The position numbers and the translations under genes were made by a program. Of a DNA stretch of 5,625 nucleotides, positions 1-5,363 are shown piece after piece. Positions within the stretch are counted from its first letter, which is position 1; each line of letters opens with the position of its first letter. The notes under the pieces are model-generated. The model had not been told where the DNA came from. It saw nothing but the letters and a program-made list of their open reading frames with translations, and ran no database searches. The stretch is from Candidatus Avelusimicrobium alvi. GTDB lineage: Bacteria; Elusimicrobiota; Elusimicrobia; Elusimicrobiales; Elusimicrobiaceae. Location of the stretch: NCBI GenBank assembly GCA_002329395.1, contig DCTQ01000039.1:37761-43385 (forward strand), written 5' to 3'.

Positions 1-14
1 CTCCGTAGAAATTT

Positions 15-40
15 AAAACCCCGCCGAAAGCGGGGTTTTT
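15..40 (+). terminator. Rho-independent terminator, probably bidirectional
   Basis: A perfect 10-bp stem (15-24 pairs with 30-39) with a 5-nt CGAAA loop is followed on the + strand by a run of five T (36-40). The stem core is CCCCGC/GCGGGG. Read on the - strand the stem is followed by TTTTAAATTT, so it could also stop - strand transcription. It most likely ends a + strand gene left of the window. No coding sequence for that gene can be identified in bases 1-14. Confidence 0.85.
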
Positions 41-50
41 GATTTCTAAA

Positions 51-210
51 GAGAGAGTGGAGCGGCATAAACTGCTTTATGCCGCGTCGGGATTTGAAAG
101 CCGGAGCTTTATGCGAGTTTTGCCGTCAGGCAAAGGCGAGCATGGCGAGGCGGGGCCGCGAGCGCCGAGGGTCAACGAGGCGACTTGTGGCCAAATCCCT
201 CCCTCTCCAC
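51..210. repeat. Structured non-coding element with complementary ends, candidate dispersed intergenic repeat
   Basis: This roughly 160-bp stretch has no credible ORF and is packed with self-complementarity. The outer ends pair (GTGGAG 57-62 with CTCCAC 205-210), and a second long-range pair lies inside them (GGGATTTG 89-96 with CAAATCCC 192-199). Three local hairpins follow one another: 62-71/76-85 (10 bp, loop CTGC), 97-101/106-110 (5 bp, loop CGGA) and 119-124/129-134 (6 bp, loop GTCA). The GC-rich right half carries six CGAG tetramers at 114, 137, 146, 159, 166 and 176. It sits between two terminators. The structure is seen directly. That it is a multi-copy repeat or a small RNA is inference. 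Confidence 0.45.
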
Positions 211-243
211 AAAATTAAACAAGCCCCCAAAAGGAGGCTTGTT
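210..243 (-). terminator. Rho-independent terminator of the pilin-like gene
   Basis: An 11-bp stem (218-228 with 233-243, loop 229-232) lies 50 nt downstream of the pilin stop codon in the - direction and is followed on that strand by TTTAATTTT. Orientation is supported by one position: the C226/A235 mismatch on the + strand becomes a G-U wobble in the - strand RNA, so only the - transcript forms an uninterrupted stem. The + strand reading has no T-run after the stem (ATTGGG). Confidence 0.85.
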
Positions 244-293
244 ATTGGGAAAAAATAAAAAATCGGCACAAAAAACAGCCATCGCTTAAAGCT

Positions 294-836
294 TTAGAAT
301 TGCAACAAATAATCACTTTCCCGCACGGTAAAGCCCATGCTGTTACAAATTTTTGTCATAGCGGCGATTTTCTGGTCCCTGCACACCCATTTTCCCGCCA
401 AAGCTTTATTGGAAGACCGATTCATAAATTTTAGCCTCAGCTCCAGCGTGTGCGTCATGCCGTTGTTGCCCGGAACGGGGTACGAAAAATATACATCCAA
501 GTTGTAAGAGCCGGCGTTTAAAGCAATTTTAGACTTTACATCCTCTCCAATACGATATTCCTTCCAATCCGAACCGCCTCTAATGTACGTATAAGAGGGA
601 AGCGTTATATCCAAATCCTCCATATTTGGCGTATATTGTCCATTAGCCAAATAATACAATTCCTCTGCTTCCACAAGAGATTTGACAAGCGACATATTAG
701 CCTGAATCCTTGATTTCAAAACAGCTTTTTCATATTGAGGCACCGCCACCGCCGCCAATATGCCGATAATTAACACCACCACCAAAAGTTCTATCAGCGT
801 AAAGCCATTTATACGCCTCGCAGACGCATTTTTCAT
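294..836 (-). CDS. Type IV pilin-like protein (prepilin, class III signal peptide)
   Basis: The product is a 180-residue type IV prepilin or pseudopilin, expected in the inner membrane and then in a pilus or pseudopilus after prepilin peptidase processing. The first 11 residues (MKNASARRING) form a basic leader ending in Gly. Cleavage before F12 gives mature FTLIELLVVVLIIGILAAVA, with the hallmark Glu at +5 and a hydrophobic N-terminal helix to about residue 33. The globular part follows, with Cys152 and Cys164 able to form a C-terminal disulfide loop. An in-frame ATG at 923 would add 29 residues, but the start at 836 is preferred: it restores a normal leader and has AAGGAG 6 nt upstream (843-848). 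The gene stands alone and is divergent from fmt. Whether it is the major pilin, a minor pilin or a secretion pseudopilin cannot be told, since no assembly genes are present. Confidence 0.93.
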   Translation of the reverse strand: MKNASARRINGFTLIELLVVVLIIGILAAVAVPQYEKAVLKSRIQANMSLVKSLVEAEELYYLANGQYTPNMEDLDITLPSYTYIRGGSDWKEYRIGEDVKSKIALNAGSYNLDVYFSYPVPGNNGMTHTLELRLKFMNRSSNKALAGKWVCRDQKIAAMTKICNSMGFTVRESDYLLQF

Positions 837-842
837 GTGCCT

Positions 843-848
843 CTCCTT
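843..848 (-). promoter_or_regulatory. Ribosome binding site that fixes the pilin start
   Basis: AAGGAG on the - strand, six nucleotides before the ATG at 836. It supports the short leader form of the prepilin over the upstream in-frame ATG. Its first two A residues are also the last two bases of the adjacent 18-bp inverted repeat. Confidence 0.85.
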
Positions 849-889
849 TTTTTGATAAATTTTGCTTTTAACAAAATTTATCAAAAAAA
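847..889 (-). promoter_or_regulatory. Perfect 18-bp inverted repeat in the pilin leader
   Basis: Bases 847-864 (TTTTTTTGATAAATTTTG) are the exact reverse complement of 872-889, separated by a 7-nt loop (865-871). It lies directly upstream of the pilin Shine-Dalgarno and shares two bases with it. It is not an intrinsic terminator for the pilin transcript, because in that direction the stem is followed by GGAGAGG and not U. It could act as an RNA leader hairpin affecting stability or ribosome access, or as a DNA operator. The symmetry is seen; the role is inferred. The AT-only bulk makes short dyads cheap, but 18 perfect pairs with G and C included is more than expected by chance. Confidence 0.6.
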
Positions 890-901
890 AAAACGCGTCA
901 A
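875..901 (-). promoter_or_regulatory. Possible pilin promoter with a poly-T spacer
   Basis: On the - strand TTGACG (901-896) matches a sigma-70 -35 box at five of six positions. After 15 nt comes TAAATT (880-875), four of six matches to a -10 box. The spacer contains 11 consecutive T (893-883). The short spacer and weak -10 keep this tentative; the inverted repeat would cover the -10 and start site. Confidence 0.3.
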
Positions 902-948
902 GCCTATTCTGAAACGGCCCCATCCGTTACATATCGCACGGCTAAATT

Positions 949-957
949 TGTTAAAAT
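949..957 (+). promoter_or_regulatory. Extended -10 promoter element for the fmt operon
   Basis: TGT followed by TAAAAT (952-957) fits an extended -10 element (TGn plus five of six bases of TATAAT). No convincing -35 box is seen upstream, as is common for extended -10 promoters. Initiation about 7 nt downstream would fall at 962-967, at or just before the fmt ATG. A small dyad, TAAATTT 943-949 with AAATTTA 954-960, overlaps the box and could be an operator or chance in AT-rich DNA. Confidence 0.4.
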
Positions 958-966
958 TTAGATTAT

Positions 967-1923
967 ATGCCCAAACTTAAAACCATTTTCTTCGGAACGC
1001 CCGATTTATCCGTTCCTTACCTGGAACTCTTGCACCAAACCACGGACGTTCAGCTCGTCGTTACGCAGGCCGACAAACCGCGCGGGCGCGGCATGGAAAT
1101 CACGCCCTGCCCCGTCAAAAAGCGCGCGCTGGAGCTGGGCCTGCCCGTGTTATCGCCCGAAAAACTCAAAGACGATTTTGACAAAATCGCCGCCGTTCCG
1201 TTTGATTTGGGCGTCGCCGTGGCGTACGGTAAAATTTTCCGCCCCAATTTTTTGGAACTGCCCAAACTCGGCATTTTAAACGTTCACTTTTCGCTCCTGC
1301 CCCGTCTGCGCGGCGCGGCCCCGGTGCAGCAGGCCCTTATACAAGGGGATACCCGCACGGGGATTTCCGTTTTCTGGATTCGCCCCGGCATGGACGACGG
1401 CCCGCTGTTTTTACAAAAAGAGTGCGACATCTTGCCGCAGGACGACGCACAAACACTGTTTGCCAAACTCATCCCGCTGGGACTGGAAGGGCTGAAAGAA
1501 ACGCTCGCGCAAATTGCTTCGGGCAGTATCGTCCAAACGCCGCAGGAAGGCGAGCCGACCCTCGCGCCCATGCTTCAAAAAGAAGACGCTCTCCTGCGCC
1601 CCGCCCTGCTTAGCGCCAAAGAATTAAACGACCGCGCGCGCGGACTGGCCTGCGGTCCCAAGCCCAAGGTTCCGTTTACGCATAACAACAAAACGGAGTG
1701 GCTCCAGCTGGTCCGCACGGAACTTGCGCCAGCCCAAGAGGACAGACCGGCGGCGTCCGGCTCCGTTCTTTTAATTGAAAGAAACCGCGGAATTTTAGTA
1801 AAATGTAAAGAAGGAAGCATATGGTTTAAAGAGGTACACCCCGCCGGGAAAAAACCCATGGCCGCAGACGCGTTTGCAAACGGACGCGGGCTGAAGGCTG
1901 GCGACGGGGCGTTTATAGAATAA
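967..1923 (+). CDS. fmt: Methionyl-tRNA formyltransferase
   Basis: Transfers a formyl group from 10-formyltetrahydrofolate to the amino group of Met on initiator tRNA, in the cytosol, to start protein synthesis. At 318 residues it has normal family length. The N-terminal formyltransferase fold covers about residues 4-190, starting with IFFGTPDLSVPYLELL and the tRNA-contacting loop around PRGRG (38-42). The catalytic signature NVHFSLLPRLRGAAPVQ begins at residue 105, giving N105 and H107, and D143 in GMDDGP completes the triad. The C-terminal tRNA-binding barrel (about 205-318) is more divergent: PKPKVPFT stands where many homologues have a PWPGA-type motif. The ATG lies right after a putative -10 box and has no Shine-Dalgarno. 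The stop overlaps the next start by 1 nt (TAATG). No deformylase gene is visible next to it. Confidence 0.97.
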   Translation: MPKLKTIFFGTPDLSVPYLELLHQTTDVQLVVTQADKPRGRGMEITPCPVKKRALELGLPVLSPEKLKDDFDKIAAVPFDLGVAVAYGKIFRPNFLELPKLGILNVHFSLLPRLRGAAPVQQALIQGDTRTGISVFWIRPGMDDGPLFLQKECDILPQDDAQTLFAKLIPLGLEGLKETLAQIASGSIVQTPQEGEPTLAPMLQKEDALLRPALLSAKELNDRARGLACGPKPKVPFTHNNKTEWLQLVRTELAPAQEDRPAASGSVLLIERNRGILVKCKEGSIWFKEVHPAGKKPMAADAFANGRGLKAGDGAFIE

Positions 1924-2924
1924 TGTCCGCACAAAACGACCAAAATTTTGAAGATTTTTTAAAAAAAACCAAAAAATCCGGCCGCACCAAATGGATTGTC
2001 GCGGGGCTGATTGCCGCGTTTTTCGCCGCGCTCATCTTTGTTTCTATTGACTGGGTGTTCGGCGCGCTGGTGCATACCCGCAAAGAAGTTACGGTGCCGG
2101 ACATCACTAAAAAATCCATCACCCAGGCGCTGGATATGCTGGCCGCCAACAACCTGGCCATCAAACAGGCGGGCGTGGAGTTTGCGCAAAACGTGCCCCC
2201 GGGCTCCGTCCTGCGTCAGCTGCCCTCCGCCGGTTCCACCGTGCGCGAAGGCCGCGTCATCCGCGTGTGGATCAGCCAGGGCGACGAAATGGTTTTCGTG
2301 CCCAACACCGTGGGGACCGATTTAAGAAGCGCCCAGCTGGCCGTGCGCCAGGCGGGGCTGCTGGTGGATAAAGTGGACAATGCCTACTCGCTCACCTACG
2401 AGAAAGGCCTTATCGTCGCCCAAACCCCCAAGGCGGACAGCATGGTGCAAAAAGGCGAAAAAGTGTCGCTCGTGCTTTCCAACGGCGCGCCGCCGGCCAG
2501 CGTGGTGCTGGTGCCCAACTTCAAGAGCAAAAAACTGGCCGAAGCCACTTTGTGGGCAAGCTCGCAAAACATCAATTTAATCATTAAAGAAGACGCGTCT
2601 TCCGTTTTTCCCAACGGCACCATCGCCGAGCAACGCCCGGCGGCGGACAGCCAAATCGCCCCCGGGACGAACCTGGAAGTCATCGTCAGCCGCCGCCAAA
2701 CGGCCAATGACGAAAAAACCTATCACCTTCATTACGAAATGCCCCAGGGCAAGAACGCCAGCCGCGTACGCATAACGGTGGAAGACGCCACGGGCGACAA
2801 CGAAATTTTAAACGAAACCAAACAGCCCGGCTCCAAAATCGACCTGGAAATCCCGTATACGGACCAGGCCGCGGTGCGCGTGTTTGTAGACGGCATCCTG
2901 GTGCGCGAAAGAGAACTGCAATGA
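1923..2924 (+). CDS. Single-pass membrane protein with three PASTA domains, no kinase
   Basis: A 333-residue protein with a short, polar cytoplasmic N-terminus (1-23), one transmembrane helix (about 24-43) and an extracytoplasmic part with three tandem PASTA domains at about 53-120, 122-189 and 193-259. Each has the VPxx entry motif (VPDI, VPNT, VPNF), a helix, a QxPxAxxxVxxG-type segment and a closing strand (VWISQG, LVLSNG, VIVSRR). Residues 260-333 form an additional region, probably beta-rich, that I do not recognise. PASTA modules in other proteins (PrkC/StkP kinases, penicillin-binding proteins) bind peptidoglycan fragments or act as envelope spacers, so a cell wall role is inferred. 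There is no kinase, transpeptidase or other catalytic domain. It overlaps fmt by 1 nt and rpe by 4 nt (ATGA), so translation is probably coupled. Confidence 0.9.
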   Translation: MSAQNDQNFEDFLKKTKKSGRTKWIVAGLIAAFFAALIFVSIDWVFGALVHTRKEVTVPDITKKSITQALDMLAANNLAIKQAGVEFAQNVPPGSVLRQLPSAGSTVREGRVIRVWISQGDEMVFVPNTVGTDLRSAQLAVRQAGLLVDKVDNAYSLTYEKGLIVAQTPKADSMVQKGEKVSLVLSNGAPPASVVLVPNFKSKKLAEATLWASSQNINLIIKEDASSVFPNGTIAEQRPAADSQIAPGTNLEVIVSRRQTANDEKTYHLHYEMPQGKNASRVRITVEDATGDNEILNETKQPGSKIDLEIPYTDQAAVRVFVDGILVRERELQ

Positions 2925-3616
2925 TAAAAACTTCCAAAATGCCCGCCGCAAATGGTAAAATATCTATTGCGCCTTCCATTCTGTCGGCCGATTTGTTTCG
3001 CTTGGGCGAGGAAGTAAAATCAGTGCAGGACGGCGGAGCGGACTGGCTGCATGTGGACGTGATGGACGGGCACTTTGTGCCGAATTTAAGTTTCGGTCCG
3101 TCCGTCGTGAGTTCTTTGAACGGAAAAACCGATTTACCTTTAGACGTACATTTGATGGTGGAAGAGCCGATGCTGTTTATTGAAGCCTTTGCCCGCGCGG
3201 GAGCGGACCTGCTTACCGTGCACGTGGAAGCGAAGGACGAAATAGTCGGCGCGCTTGAGTTTATTAAAAGCTTTGGCGTAAAAACCGGCCTTTCCATCAA
3301 ACCCGACACCGACCCGGAGCTTATTTCCCCCCTGGCGGATTTGTTGGATTTAGTCCTGGTGATGAGCGTATACCCCGGCTTCGGCGGGCAGGCATTTTTG
3401 CCTTCCAGCGAAGAACAAATCCGGCGCGTGCGCGATATTATCACGCGTTCCGGCCGCAATATCTGGCTGGAAGTGGACGGCGGCATCAACGCGCAAACGG
3501 CCCCCCTGGCAGCCCGGGCGGGTGCGGACGCTTTGGTGGCCGGCAATGCAATTTTCAAAGCCGCGGACCCTGTATTGGCCCTCAAGCAAATCAGACAGGC
3601 GGCCTCGGACATTTAA
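2921..3616 (+). CDS. rpe: Ribulose-phosphate 3-epimerase
   Basis: Interconverts D-ribulose 5-phosphate and D-xylulose 5-phosphate in the pentose phosphate pathway, cytosolic. The 231 residues give a complete (beta/alpha)8 barrel: IAPSILSADLFRLGEE at the start of strand 1, HVDVMDGHFVPN with H44 and D46, DVHLMV with H77, the MSVYPGFGGQAF loop (148-159) and LEVDGGIN with D186. H44, D46, H77 and D186 are the expected metal ligands, D46 and D186 also being the acid/base pair. The phosphate-binding end VAGNAIF (206-212) is intact. The start at 2921 overlaps the PASTA stop (ATGA). It gives about 12 more residues before the barrel than usual; an internal ATG at 2939 is the alternative, but neither has a strong Shine-Dalgarno, and coupling favours 2921. 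Confidence 0.97.
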   Translation: MIKTSKMPAANGKISIAPSILSADLFRLGEEVKSVQDGGADWLHVDVMDGHFVPNLSFGPSVVSSLNGKTDLPLDVHLMVEEPMLFIEAFARAGADLLTVHVEAKDEIVGALEFIKSFGVKTGLSIKPDTDPELISPLADLLDLVLVMSVYPGFGGQAFLPSSEEQIRRVRDIITRSGRNIWLEVDGGINAQTAPLAARAGADALVAGNAIFKAADPVLALKQIRQAASDI

Positions 3617-3624
3617 TTATCAGT

Positions 3625-3644
3625 CTTTTACGCCAACGTAAAAG
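3625..3644 (+). promoter_or_regulatory. Leader hairpin upstream of rpsP
   Basis: CTTTTACG (3625-3632) pairs perfectly with CGTAAAAG (3637-3644) around a CCAA loop. It fills most of the 46-nt gap between rpe and rpsP and ends six bases before the rpsP AGGAG. There is no T-run after it, so it is not a terminator. An mRNA processing or stability element, or a site for ribosomal protein feedback, is possible but unproven. Confidence 0.5.
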
Positions 3645-3662
3645 CAAACAAGGAGAGTCATA

Positions 3663-3911
3663 ATGGCAGTAGTTATCAGATTACAGAGAGTCGGCAAAAA
3701 AGCCCAGCCTCAGTACAGAGTCGTCGCGATTGAAAAATCCTCCGCGGTGGGCAGAGAAGCCAAAGAAGTGTTGGGCCAGTATCACCCCTGCAACCCGAAC
3801 GCGGCCGAACAAGTAAAGTTGGATATGCCCAGAGTGGAATATTGGATTAAAGTCGGCGCCAAGCCTTCCGAAACCGTCGCCAGCTTGATTAAAAAAGCCA
3901 GCGCCAAATAA
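3663..3911 (+). CDS. rpsP: Small ribosomal subunit protein bS16
   Basis: An 82-residue protein of the 30S subunit, of normal length, that binds 16S rRNA early in assembly. The N-terminus AVVIRLQRVGKKAQPQYRVV matches the family pattern xVxIRLxRxGxKxxPxYRxV. GREAKEVLGQYHP (30-42) matches the conserved G-R-x-x-E-x-L-G-x-Y-x-P region, and RVEYWIKVGAKPSETVASLI (57-76) is the conserved C-terminal helix segment. A strong AGGAG (3651-3655) sits 7 nt before the ATG, the best ribosome binding site in the operon, in keeping with high ribosomal protein output. It begins the rpsP-khpA-trmD-rplS block. Confidence 0.98.
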   Translation: MAVVIRLQRVGKKAQPQYRVVAIEKSSAVGREAKEVLGQYHPCNPNAAEQVKLDMPRVEYWIKVGAKPSETVASLIKKASAK

Positions 3912-3923
3912 CACGGGGCGTTT

Positions 3924-4154
3924 ATGAAAGAACTTGCCACCCTGCTTTTAAAATCTCTTTCCTCCACCCCGGACAATGTGGTAGTGGAAGAAAAGGTGGA
4001 GCAGAACAAAGTTTATCTGTCCACGAAGGTGGACGCCGCCGACAAAGGTAAAGTGATTGGGAAAGACGGATGCATTATTAAAGCGGTCAGAACCGTTTTA
4101 AACGCCGCAGCCGCCAAACAGGACAAGAAAGTTACCCTAAAGCTGGAAGATTAA
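3924..4154 (+). CDS. khpA: KH-domain RNA-binding protein (KhpA/YlqC family)
   Basis: A 76-residue protein made almost wholly of one type II KH domain. The RNA-binding GXXG loop is G46-K47-D48-G49 within KVIGKDGCIIKAVRTVL, followed by the long helix and a last strand VTLKLED. Family members bind RNA broadly and, in some Gram-positive bacteria, pair with KhpB (Jag/EloR) to affect cell division and envelope growth. Position directly after rpsP is the classic location. The gap from rpsP is 12 nt with only a weak GGGGCG as ribosome binding site, and the stop overlaps the trmD start by 1 nt (TAATG). No KhpB partner is in the window. Confidence 0.93.
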   Translation: MKELATLLLKSLSSTPDNVVVEEKVEQNKVYLSTKVDAADKGKVIGKDGCIIKAVRTVLNAAAAKQDKKVTLKLED

Positions 4155-4873
4155 TGAAAATAGACGTTATCACCGCTTTTGAAGAAATGATAGACAACAC
4201 GCTGTCCCACAGCATTGTGGGGCGTGCGCGCAAGGCGGGGATAATCAAACTGGGCACGCTGAGCCCCCGGCAGTTCGCCGAGGACAAGCACAAAACCATT
4301 GACGACCGTCCCTACGGCGGCGGGCCCGGAATGCTGATGAAAGCCGAACCGCTTTATCAGGCAATCCGGAGTCTGCGCAAAAAGACCTCGTACGTGGTGT
4401 TAACCAGTCCGCGCGGCCAAGTCTTCAGCCAGTCTTTGGCTAAGAAACTGGCCAAAAAACGCCACCTGATTTTTGTGTGCGGACATTACGAAGGGATAGA
4501 CGCCCGGATTTATCCCGAGGTGGATTTGGAAGTGTCTTTGGGAGATTTTATCCTTACCGGCGGCGAACTGGCCGCCTGCGTGATGATAGACGCCGTAACC
4601 CGGCTGCGCCCGGGCACTTTTAAGAAAGAAGGCGTAACGTCTTCGGAATCCTTTGAAGGCAACTTGCTGGAAGCCCCGCAGTATACGCGCCCGGAAGTAT
4701 GGCGCGGGCGGAAAGTGCCGGCGGTGCTTTTAAACGGAAACCACAAAGAAATAGAAGCGTGGAAACGCGAACAAGCTTTGCAGCTTACAAAACAGTTAAG
4801 ACCCGATTTGCTTGAAACCGCCTCTCTAAAGTCAAAAAAGGTCCAAAAGAAAAAAACGATTCGGAGGAAGTAA
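4154..4873 (+). CDS. trmD: tRNA (guanine-N1)-methyltransferase, m1G37
   Basis: Methylates G37 next to the anticodon in tRNAs reading CNN-type codons, using S-adenosylmethionine, and so prevents +1 frameshifting. The 239 residues fit the family. Seen motifs are [12 protein letters not shown] (50-61), the trefoil-knot SAM-binding loops [10 protein letters not shown] (109-118) and [13 protein letters not shown] (128-140), then EAPQYTRP (173-180) and [16 protein letters not shown] (188-203). R150 matches the conserved catalytic-region Arg (E. coli Arg154). The expected catalytic Asp (E. coli 169, in the D-S-F context) aligns without gaps to E165 (E-S-F). The tail after about 225 is very Lys/Arg-rich. 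It starts inside the khpA stop codon, with no rimM between them, and its last codons contain the rplS ribosome binding site. Confidence 0.97.
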   Translation: MKIDVITAFEEMIDNTLSHSIVGRARKAGIIKLGTLSPRQFAEDKHKTIDDRPYGGGPGMLMKAEPLYQAIRSLRKKTSYVVLTSPRGQVFSQSLAKKLAKKRHLIFVCGHYEGIDARIYPEVDLEVSLGDFILTGGELAACVMIDAVTRLRPGTFKKEGVTSSESFEGNLLEAPQYTRPEVWRGRKVPAVLLNGNHKEIEAWKREQALQLTKQLRPDLLETASLKSKKVQKKKTIRRK

Positions 4874-4878
4874 GTTTT

Positions 4879-5277
4879 ATGAATATCAACGAAATTAAAC
4901 ACAATCTCAAAACCAACGTCCCGGTTTTCAAAGCCGGCGACACCGTCAGAGTCAAAGTAAAAGTCGTGGAAGGCGACAACGAAAGACTTCAGGCCTTTGA
5001 CGGCGTGGTAATCGCGCGCAAGGGCAGCGGTATCAGCGAAACGTTCACCGTACGCAAGATTTCTTTCGGCGTCGGCGTGGAACGCATTTTCCCCATCCAC
5101 TCCCCCCGCGTGGACAGCATTGAAGTATTAAAAATCGGCAAGGTCAGAAGAGCCAAGCTTAACTACTTGACCAAACTCTCCGGTAAAGCCGCCCGCTTGC
5201 AGGAACTGAAAAAAGTGGTTCCCTCCGCCGGCGAAGCTGCCGCTCCGGCCGCCGAAGCCGCTCAAGAGGCGAAATAG
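4879..5277 (+). CDS. rplS: Large ribosomal subunit protein bL19
   Basis: A 132-residue 50S protein located at the subunit interface. The core (about 1-110) shows the family sequence throughout: [20 protein letters not shown] (17-36), [20 protein letters not shown] (40-59), and the signature [20 protein letters not shown] (71-90) with RRAKLNYL. It is 15-20 residues longer than typical bL19 because of an Ala/Pro/Glu-rich tail (about 115-132) that looks disordered. GGAGG (4863-4867), inside the end of trmD, is 11 nt before the ATG, a rather long spacing. The intergenic gap is 5 nt. It is the last gene of the operon, followed 32 nt later by a strong terminator. Confidence 0.98.
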   Translation: MNINEIKHNLKTNVPVFKAGDTVRVKVKVVEGDNERLQAFDGVVIARKGSGISETFTVRKISFGVGVERIFPIHSPRVDSIEVLKIGKVRRAKLNYLTKLSGKAARLQELKKVVPSAGEAAAPAAEAAQEAK

Positions 5278-5309
5278 TTAATCCTAACGGAATAACAAAC
5301 TCCGAATAT

Positions 5310-5345
5310 AAAACCCCCGCGGTTACTAGTCCCGCGGGGGTTTTT
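5310..5345 (+). terminator. Rho-independent terminator of the operon, shared with the convergent gene
   Basis: A perfect 13-bp GC-rich stem (5310-5322 with 5332-5344, core CCCCCGCGG/CCGCGGGGG) with a 9-nt loop ends in TTTTT (5341-5345) on the + strand. On the - strand the same stem is followed by TTTTATATT, and the convergent gene stops about 20 nt away, so it probably serves both directions. Confidence 0.93.
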
Positions 5346-5363
5346 GCTGTTTCTTTGCGCCGA

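Noticed and set aside
51..213. Possible tRNA, because the right end reads like a tRNA-Ser acceptor 3' side and the left end begins GAGAGAGTGG
   Set aside because: There is no T-loop GTTCRA motif, no recognisable anticodon arm, no CCA end, and the paired segments are about 95 nt apart. The likeness is probably coincidental, or at most a remnant.
15..243. CRISPR array suggested by the repeated CGAG units and hairpins
   Set aside because: There are no direct repeats of 20 or more bases with regular spacers; the repeats are only four bases long and irregularly spaced.
837..923. In-frame N-terminal extension of the pilin starting with the ATG at 923
   Set aside because: It would place about 29 extra residues ahead of a normal prepilin leader, runs through the inverted repeat and poly-T tract, and lacks a convincing ribosome binding site, whereas the ATG at 836 has AAGGAG at ideal spacing.
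2686..3612. Long 308-codon open frame antisense to rpe
   Set aside because: It is the complement of a well-supported rpe gene and the end of the PASTA gene; its translation has no recognisable motif and is rich in Ser, Ala, Arg and Pro as expected from an antisense shadow of GC-rich codons.
1904..3925. The same 13 bases (ACGGGGCGTTTAT) at 1904-1916 and 3913-3925, each just before a start codon
   Set aside because: In the first copy they encode the end of fmt, and the distance to the start differs (6 nt versus overlapping the ATG). A shared weak GGGGCG ribosome binding site or chance explains it.
4510..5100. 196-codon open frame antisense to trmD and rplS
   Set aside because: It spans two highly conserved genes on the opposite strand and their junction, with no family signature of its own.
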